This document shows, one piece after another, positions 57,836 to 64,000 of a DNA stretch of 64,000 bases. Under the pieces are notes generated by a model. That model saw only the letters and a list, made by a program, of their open reading frames with translations, did no database searches and was not told the origin of the DNA. Each line of letters begins with the position of its first letter. Within the stretch, counting starts at the first letter, position 1. Made by a program: the position numbers and the translations under genes. This DNA is from Viscum album. Its lineage: Eukaryota > Streptophyta > Magnoliopsida > Santalales > Viscaceae. The stretch spans positions 364,202,067 to 364,266,066 of the forward strand of contig OY728157.1 of assembly GCA_963277665.1 (NCBI GenBank), in the 5' to 3' direction.

Positions 57836-58070
57836 TTAAGTGTTTTTTGTATTCATCATTGTATATTATCTTCATGATTGTTTTTTTATTCATCATTATT
57901 CTACAAGTTTGTACTGTAATTGCAGAGTGGATGCAACGACATGCTGCTTGTTGGAATTGTAGTACTGAAATTGGAGAGGGGAGTTTGATGTATGCTTCTT
58001 GCTGCAAAGGGGGAGGCTGATGTATGCTGGTTATGGCTGGAAGAGGTGCACACAATTTTTTTCAGAGAAG
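57836..58070 (+). other. CACTA-3 sequence before its 3' terminus
   Basis: Short stretch with a coding-like plus-strand piece (VCTVIAEWMQRHAACWNCST, 57,910-57,970) ahead of the subterminal repeats. It could be a last exon, but no family is recognised. Confidence 0.3.
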
Positions 58071-58516
58071 ATGAAATGCCAACGTTTCTATGAACTGTTG
58101 GTATACAGATTGAGTAGTATATACCAACAATTTTAGAACCATTGGTATACCTATATCCCAACGGTTTCAATGAAACCATTGGGAGAAGTTTGCTGTAGGT
58201 GTTATAAAAATGTCTTAACAACCATTGGTGTATACCTTGGTGTATACCAATGGTTAAAAACCATTGGTCTAGTTGTATAAACCATCGGTTATTAACCATT
58301 GGGATAGAAATTTACCAATGATTAACACTAAAGTGTTGATATTTTGAAAATCCAGACAACCTATCCCAACAGTTTAAGATGAACCATTGCGATATGGCTA
58401 TCCGCACACCACACAACCCAACAGTTTAGTAAACCGTTGGGGTAGAATTTCCCAAGGTTTTTGGGGATTTTACCAATAGTTTGTAACCGTTTAAAAAATC
58501 TTACTTTAAAGTAGTG
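58071..58516 (+). repeat. CACTA-3 3' subterminal repeats and terminus
   Basis: At least ten copies of accattgg/ccaatggt or aacggttt/aaaccgtt words in both orientations, often with tataccaa beside them, ending aaagtagtg at 58,516. They mirror 48,560-48,790. Confidence 0.7.
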
Positions 58517-58850
58517 AATGGAAATCAAAATCTATAAAAAAATTCCATATCCAAGCTTGACATTAATATTAAAAACAAAAAACATGAAGAATAACTAGAA
58601 TTTATGCCTTACTCAAATTTTTCATAAGGTTCTGACATTGAACTATCTCTATATATTTTATCGGAGGAAATGTAAGATATCATTTGGAGGAGATAGTATT
58701 TAATGATAACTTTTGATAATCATACTGAATAATTAGAACATCACATTATGTATGGATTTTCCCATCGTTTGATCCCAAATTGACTACCACTGCATATTTT
58801 ATCTGTGTGAACTACCTGTTTGATATGATGATTTTTTGTAGGTCTTGTTT
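58517..58850. other. CACTA-2 sequence right of CACTA-3
   Basis: About 330 bp of unassigned CACTA-2 sequence between the end of CACTA-3 and the CACTA-2 3' subterminal region. Confidence 0.35.
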
Positions 58851-59122
58851 GGGTGTTCTGCTGCAGAATTGCATGTTACAGCTAGTAGAGCATTTAGCAG
58901 AACTAAAAAAATCACACTTAAAGGGATCCTTTATTAGTGCTAAAAAAGCATTGATAAAAGATCCCTTTATCATCACCTTTTTAGCATTGATAAAGGGTCC
59001 CTTTATTAATGATTTTTTAGCGTTGATAAAGGTTCCCTTTATTAGTGCTGAGCTTTACAGTGCTTTTTTAGTGCTGTTAAAGCCCGTTTTGAGCATTGAT
59101 AAAGCCCGTTTGTGTAGTAGTG
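58851..59122 (+). repeat. CACTA-2 3' subterminal repeats and terminus
   Basis: Starts ttctgctgcag, followed by tttattagtgct, aaaagcattgataaa and ttttttagcattgataaaggg repeated five to six times, ending cccgtttgtgtagtagtg. The inverse complement matches the 5' end. The 144-codon frame over it (58,780-59,214) is produced by the repeat. Confidence 0.8.
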
Positions 59123-59550
59123 TGCCCCATATGTATATGTTCATAATTTCTGTAGGTTATTTACTTAATTTTGACCACATCAATCAGGGTTTTTTCCTCA
59201 TGTTACAACTTTAGTGGGTTGATATGACTTTCTACACCACCAGTTGAGTGTTGTTTGACTTGGACTTAATAAAGGTAAATGTTTAATTAAACGAATGATT
59301 TGTTAATTAATATTACATCATAGTATCACTTGACCCTTCTAAGGTAAGTATTTTAATATAATAAATGAATCTAAATTGTAAATGGAAAGTATAGTATAGA
59401 TATCACTTTGACTATTTATTTATAATTGAATTGCTTATGGTTTCATGTCCTCATTGTGCCTTGTCAATATTGTGAAAGGTAAAGGAATGAACCTAATAAT
59501 TGAATATGAAACAAAATTAAAAAATGGTTGCATGTAATATTATCTATTTT
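59123..59550 (+). repeat. Gypsy 3' LTR, second part
   Basis: Aligns with about 34,056-34,480 of the 5' LTR: tgcccc, catgttac(a/g)act, ctacaccacca, taaaggtaaatgtttaattaaac, and the exact block catagtatcacttgaccct. It stops where the Sirevirus-like LTR begins. Confidence 0.85.
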
Positions 59551-61321
59551 TCAGAGTAGAGTACTCAAGAGGGGGGTGAATTGAGTATCTATAAAAAATT
59601 TCTGTTTTAAAAGGTGTTCTTAAAAGGATTTCCCCTTCAAGTTAAATACAACCCAGTTAATCAAAGTAATGTGGTTATAATGGTTTGAATGATTAAATAA
59701 CTTCTTAGAAGATTGACTATTTCTCAATGATAATAATAGTTATTAATATTACTTTTGAAACTATTTTACTAAGACAAAGAAATTATAACTTCTTTCCAAG
59801 ATTAACTATCAAAGTAAGTTTAGTGATTTCTGAATTATACAGTAGATCATTAAAATAGAGAAAACTAAAGTAATCAGCATAATAGATATACAACAAGTGG
59901 TTCTGTCTCAACCCAAGACCTAATCCACTCCACTTGGTTATCACCTGGCACCAAGCAGTTTATATAAATAAACTAGATCTACACCCTAGATCAGGGTTAA
60001 ACAACAGTACACATGACTGTCCAGGTCGCACAAGGACCTCTTCCATAGTTCTACGTGGGTAAAAACTACCAGGACACATAAGGACCTCTTCCACACTTAT
60101 CTGTGTGTATACACAAGAGTAATTGAGTGTTTGAGTAAGGATATCTGGTATCATTCAGTTTAATGCAGGAGATAGAGTGTGTTTCTATACAGATACACAC
60201 TTTGCTAAAAAATTAATAAAATGATACAAAATAGAGAAGTGATGTTGAGATATGTTTAGAAATGCTTTGAGTGTTGATCTTTGCAGCTCTGGACTTCTGA
60301 GATGAGGCAGTTGCAGAACTCAAGTCCTTATATGGAAAACAGAGTGTCGCAAGTTAGACAGATTCAGCTTGGGTTCTTCTTGGTGTTTTTTCAGTGCGAA
60401 TATGTTCTCAGGATTATAGTATGCTTCTTCTATTCTTCAGAATAATCAGTTTGAATGGGCCAATTCCTAATAAAGTATTCTTTTGTGATGCTCATTCCCA
60501 CCATCTTGTTCTTTTGTATCTTGTTTTTCCTACAAGCTTTTCCGCGATTTGTTTCTAGGCCGCAAAACTCTTTTTATCTTGGAGTGAATGTGCTAGAGAT
60601 GACAAGTTGCATTTATTTTGCATCTCTTAACTCATATAGTACGATGATATATCTACACATAAACAATAATTATGTCACTGCATTAAAATATTAAAATATT
60701 ACCATTAGAGATTAAATTGAAATATGAAAATATATATTAGGAAATAGTGTCACAGAATGTCATGGAAATGGTGCCTCCTTGACACAGTGTCTGAGTTGGT
60801 CACTATGTCTTGTTCATGGTGTCTGATGGTCACGGTGTCTGGATGTCACAGTGTCTTGTTCACAGTGTTTGATGGTCAGGGTGTCTGGATGTCACAGTGT
60901 CTTGTTCACAGTGTCTGATGGTCATAGTGTCTCAATGTCATGGTGTCTTGTTCATGGTGTCTGATGGTCACGGTGTCTGATCCTTCATGGTGTCTGATTC
61001 AATTTTCTAGAAAGACATAACTAGTGGCAGACTCATGGTGTCTCACAATTTTCAAAATAACTGTATTCAGACTTAAGCAATGACGATCATACAATGTATT
61101 AGACTTAATCATTTGTTAAAGAAGGTATTATAAAAGTAAATCAAGGATAGTATAAAGTAATTAAACTTAATGTAGAGAAATTAAGATCTTGAATGGATAT
61201 TCTTAAAGCATGATAATACTTAAATGATAATACACATGATTTGATATAATTTACTAGATTTAACTATGTTAAATAGGATTTGTGATCATTAAAACATGAT
61301 TATTACATGAGGAGTCCATCA
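59551..61321 (-). repeat. 3' LTR of the Sirevirus-like element
   Basis: On the minus strand it begins TGATGGACTCC (61,321) right after a polypurine tract and ends near 59,551, where gypsy LTR sequence resumes. The exact right-hand end and target duplication cannot be fixed because the other LTR is outside the window. It contains a minisatellite at 60,755-61,000. The frames at 59,960-60,154 and 60,455-60,694 are not genes. Confidence 0.6.
60755..61000. repeat. LTR minisatellite (GTGTCTGATGGTCAC family)
   Basis: About a dozen units built from (c/t)acagtgtct, tgttca(t/c)(g/a)gtgt and ctgatggtcac, alternating in blocks of roughly 19-22 bp, inside the Sirevirus-like LTR. Confidence 0.8.
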
Positions 61322-61432
61322 ATATCCCCCTTTTTGGTGATCAAAAATCATGTAGATTTAAAGTGTATATTTGATTCAACTATATATATAGATAAATGTC
61401 TAACATATAGAGATTTCTCCCCCTTTTGAGAT
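61322..61432 (-). promoter_or_regulatory. Two polypurine tracts upstream of the 3' LTR
   Basis: Minus-strand CACCAAAAAGGGGGA directly at the LTR start (61,326-61,340) and CAAAAGGGGGAGAAAT about 90 bp upstream (61,416-61,431). Repeated polypurine tracts before the 3' LTR are a described Sirevirus feature. Confidence 0.6.
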
Positions 61433-61567
61433 TATCAAAAATATGGAATAAGAGAAGTCCTGAAAAGTGCACATTTCATTAAATAAAATAAGATCGAGTA
61501 CAAATAGAAAGGAGAAAAACAAAAGCAACATCATTCCTATCACAAAAGGAGTAATCATTGTTATTAT

Positions 61568-64000
61568 TTAGAGGCTGGCCTTCTCTTTGGATTTAGCAGT
61601 AGTAGTAGAATAGAAAGCCATAGGAGCAGAGATAGAGGTAGAAGAAGGGAGTGAGGTGGTTGATAGAGAAGGAAAAGGAAGGCCTGCAAAGACCAATGGA
61701 GCCAGATTAGGAGTAGTAGAAGATCGAGGTAGGTGTTGATCAAGGATCATAGGACTGATCTGACTCAGAGCTTGGCTGACAGACATAGTAGTGGAGGCTA
61801 GGGTAGAGGTGAAGGTAGGAAATCCAGGTCTTAGAGGTGCAGCCGCATGAGCAACAATGGTTGTAATCTATACATGAAGGTAAGGCCTTAGAAGATTAAT
61901 GAAATCCATAATGATATCTCCACCATACTACATGGATTTCTCAAAATCATCCTTTTTTTCCATAAATTCATCCAACAATCTAGTGAACTCTGTGAGATTT
62001 TGGACTTGGGTCTTGAAAGCTTGAGTAACAGGTGGAATCTGAAGATTTTCCACAAGATACTTGAAATGATTATTCATGTCAGTCTTGGAGAATATTCTGT
62101 TGAAGTATAAATCCACTTTCTTGGAAATCTCTTGTTGAGAATCATTAGCAATTTTAGAATGGATTTGGACCAGGTCAAGAACTCTGTCACTATTCTTGAT
62201 AACTGGAGAGAGAGAATTTTTATTGAAGCCACTAAGCACAGTCTAAAGCTCTTCTTTGACCACTGTTCTGTGAAGATCACTGTCTAAAGAGGGTTGAGAG
62301 GATTGACCGGAGGCTTTAGAAGCATTGACAATGGTGGTGAGAGATTTCAGTTGATTCAACACTTTCTGAAGACACCCCGCATACTCATTAGTGAGTTTAT
62401 TTAGATTAACCACAAGCTCTCGCATTTCTTTCACAATATATTTGTTCCTTTCTATGACCTTTTCATCTAAGGAAGCTAAAAGTGGATGAATCTCAGAGAC
62501 AATATTTTGCGGGGTTTAAGGAAAAACAGGTTCCACAGGATGAGAAATAATCTCTAATCTCAAATGCATCTCTTTCTGCATGACTTCAATCATACCTCTT
62601 AGAGTCTTCACTTCCTCACTAAGCAGTCTCTTCTCAACTCTTACTTCCTGAATCACATGAATTATTTTGGGTTGTATTTTACAAATAACTTTATACAACA
62701 ATAATGAGTCATCTTTATCTCTTAGATGTGTCACAAGAGGAGGTTGGGAATTCAAAACTTTTTCAACACCAGACAAAAGGTTAGCACCAAATTCTTTAAG
62801 ATCATCCTTACTCACAAAGGATAGTTATTCTGATGAAGGTTTAGAAATAGGTACTGATACAGGCTCAGGTTCATTCTCAAGAGCAATATTAGAGACAAAT
62901 TTCATTTGGAACATAGTAGAAAGGTCAATGTCTTTTACTGAAACTTGATGAGATTCATCCACATTATAGAAACTGGGGAACTTATAACGAGTGCTTACAG
63001 GTCTCAGATCAAACTGATTTTGTACTTCGATAGATTCCAGATTTGGGGGTTACTCCCCCTCAACAATTGCATCCTTCTCCAGACTGAGAGGCTTAGGATA
63101 TTGATCTAATTCCACAAAATCATCACATAATTATTCTCTCATTTCCTTCCTAGCCAGCTGAAAATCCTGCTCCATCCTTTCCTCAGCTAAAGGAATGACT
63201 TCGGGAACAAAATGTTCCACTGGAAGTTCCTCAAGGTTAGATCCTTTCATAGCAGGTAATTCTTCTTCTATAGGTTCTTATACAATATTCTTCTCAGTTT
63301 CTTGGGAAGAATATTTTGTTTAAGCCTCAATTTGATCTTCCAGAGTAACAAATTCTTTAGGTTCAAGGACTTCTTTTTCACTTACCACAAGAGGGATAGG
63401 AGTATTGTCTTCCTCAACAGAAACAATTTCCCTGGGGGGCACAATAACCTCTTCTTCCTCATCAGCAGAATATTCAACAACCTCATCTGGTTCTAAACTA
63501 GGATAAAAAATATCTCTTGGTCTTGAAGGATGTTACACAAGATTTAATTTTTCATAAATTCTATCATTGTCTTCCACCCAAGCCTTCTTCCAAGGATTCC
63601 TATTTATCTTCATCCTCTTGATAGTGACTTTTGAAAGGTAATACTAAAAGTCCTTTATAAATTTATTTATTAGGTTCAAACATACCTTTGGAAAGAATCA
63701 TGGATGAGATAAGATGAGAGTAAAAAATGGAGGTTGACTTGGATGTGGCTTTGATCAGTTCACACATGTGGTGAACGATATACTTAAAAAGGTTGATCTT
63801 ATGCCCATTTTTGATAAGGTGGATCAAAAAAACATCCTAATATTTGAAAATAGAAAAATATCCTTTTCTGGTGCTAACCATATTCTGAATAAACTTGAAT
63901 AGAAGCCTTGATTATCCATCTAGTTTAGTACCAATGGCTCTCCTCTTGGTTCCATTTCCAGTTAAGACTTTCAAAGCATCCTCCAGATCAAAGAATTTAG
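61568..64000 (-). pseudogene. Env-like ORF of the Sirevirus-like element, degenerate (5' end beyond window)
   Basis: A single minus-strand frame can be followed from about 62,990 down to a stop at 61,568. In-phase stops lie near 62,826, 62,516, 62,240 and 61,928, with further breaks upstream. Upstream (63,000-63,520) it is Glu/Pro-rich, with pieces such as DEVVEYSADEEEEV and PKEFVTLEDQIEA. A basic/aromatic piece (KINRNPWKKAW) lies near 63,590, and another (HKINLFKYIVHHMCELI) near 63,780. The middle (61,930-62,815) is Leu/Glu/Lys-rich and likely coiled coil. The end is Ser/Thr/Pro-rich. This layout fits plant env-like proteins of unknown function. No signal peptide or membrane segment was recognised in the visible part. 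Confidence 0.62.

Larger units (their letters stand above)
48545..58516 (+). mobile_element. CACTA-3, different CACTA family nested in CACTA-2
   Basis: Starts CACTGGTGGAAATAGC (48,545) and ends ctttaaagtagtg (58,516). The two ends share the CACT(A/G) terminus, but the following bases differ. Both flanks carry the same subterminal word family, ACCATTGGT/CCAACGGTTT, in dense inverted repeats (48,560-48,790 and 58,080-58,500), which does not occur in CACTA-1 or CACTA-2. The 3 bp flanks are aaa and aat. Inside are a leader, a gypsy gag relic and two G-run minisatellites. No transposase is recognised, so it is either a non-autonomous element or one badly decayed. Confidence 0.65.
41876..59122 (+). 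mobile_element. CACTA-2, deletion derivative with internal satellite, inserted in gypsy 3' LTR
   Basis: Starts CACTACTAAAAAAACAG (41,876) and ends gtgtagtagtg (59,122), so it has matching CACTAC termini. Flanks 41,865-41,875 and 59,123-59,140 join to a continuous LTR sequence when compared with 34,045-34,075, which fixes both ends. The 3 bp flanks (agg/tgc) do not match, probably through decay. Contents: subterminal repeats, leader, first transposase exon, satellite array 2, an unassigned block, the nested CACTA-3, and the 3' subterminal region. TNP2 core, second gene and protease, present in CACTA-1, are missing, so it could only have moved with transposase supplied by another copy. Confidence 0.85.
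33118..64000 (+). mobile_element. Ty3/gypsy retrotransposon, split by later insertions (extends past window)
   Basis: LTR retrotransposon in plus orientation. It has a 5' LTR from 33,118, gag, protease, RT and RNase H to 39,910, a C-terminal integrase-tail remnant, a polypurine tract at 40,261, and a 3' LTR from 40,273. Segments 40,273-40,473, about 41,091-41,875 and 59,123-59,550 align in order to 33,118-34,480, so the sequences between them are insertions. The rest of the 3' LTR must lie beyond 64,000. The long LTR beginning TGTAATAA and the gag-pol order suggest the chromovirus (Tekay/Del) group, without a search. Many stops: inactive. Confidence 0.85.
59551..64000 (-). mobile_element. Sirevirus-like Ty1/copia retrotransposon, minus strand, 3' half
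   Basis: Minus-strand element entering the gypsy LTR. Read on the minus strand: a decayed env-like ORF, two polypurine tracts, then a 1.77 kb 3' LTR whose end carries the CACCCCCCTCTTGAG word common near copia LTR ends. An env-like gene behind pol together with multiple polypurine tracts is the signature of Sireviruses, which are known only from flowering plants. Gag, pol and the 5' LTR would lie beyond 64,000 and are not seen, so the group call is an inference. Confidence 0.62.

Noticed and set aside
57081..57877. Gly-rich and Pro-rich ORFs on both strands
   Set aside because: Again products of a G-run minisatellite. All frames are open because the repeat lacks A-rich stop codons.
58780..59214. 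144-codon plus-strand ORF
   Set aside because: Its centre is the repeated CACTA-2 subterminal word (ALIKDPFI-type peptide repeats) and it runs into gypsy LTR sequence.

Overview
The window looks like nuclear DNA of a flowering plant with a large, AT-rich, repeat-packed genome. I found no intact host gene, rRNA or tRNA. Every coding signal belongs to a plant mobile element: DUF4283/zinc-knuckle ORFs, CACTA (En/Spm) transposases, Ty3/gypsy gag-pol and a Sirevirus-like env ORF. Nearly all are broken by stops and frameshifts. Family calls come from reading translated motifs; no database search was possible. Edges given to the nearest tens of bases are approximate.

Left part (1-33,117). Very AT-rich cassettes, all in the same (+) orientation, alternate with about 2-2.5 kb relics of one gag-like (LINE ORF1-type) element on either strand. 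Eight copies or fragments are listed. A roughly 17 kb CACTA element (CACTA-1, about 9,105-26,260) sits among them. It keeps recognisable TNP2, DUF4218, DUF4216 and TNPA/Ptta-like segments, a Ulp1-type protease remnant, and a 16-unit satellite of about 180 bp with a trimeric higher-order pattern. It also carries one gag-like copy.

Right part (33,118-64,000). A decayed Ty3/gypsy element has a long 5' LTR, gag, protease, RT and RNase H, a deletion of the integrase, then its 3' LTR. The 3' LTR was hit three times: by a SINE-like insert (40,474-41,090), by a 17.2 kb CACTA element (CACTA-2, 41,876-59,122), and by a minus-strand Sirevirus-like element (from about 59,550 past the window end). Aligning the broken 3' LTR to the 5' LTR shows this directly. 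CACTA-2 keeps only the start of its transposase, which runs straight into a 17-unit, 183 bp satellite related to the one in CACTA-1. CACTA-2 in turn holds a third CACTA of another family (CACTA-3, 48,545-58,516), which contains a gypsy gag relic and two G-run minisatellites.

The most interesting points are the related satellites carried inside two CACTA elements, one with clear higher-order structure; the gag-like element family with a 3' stem-loop and its association with a uniformly oriented AT-rich repeat; and the nesting order that can be read from the split LTR.
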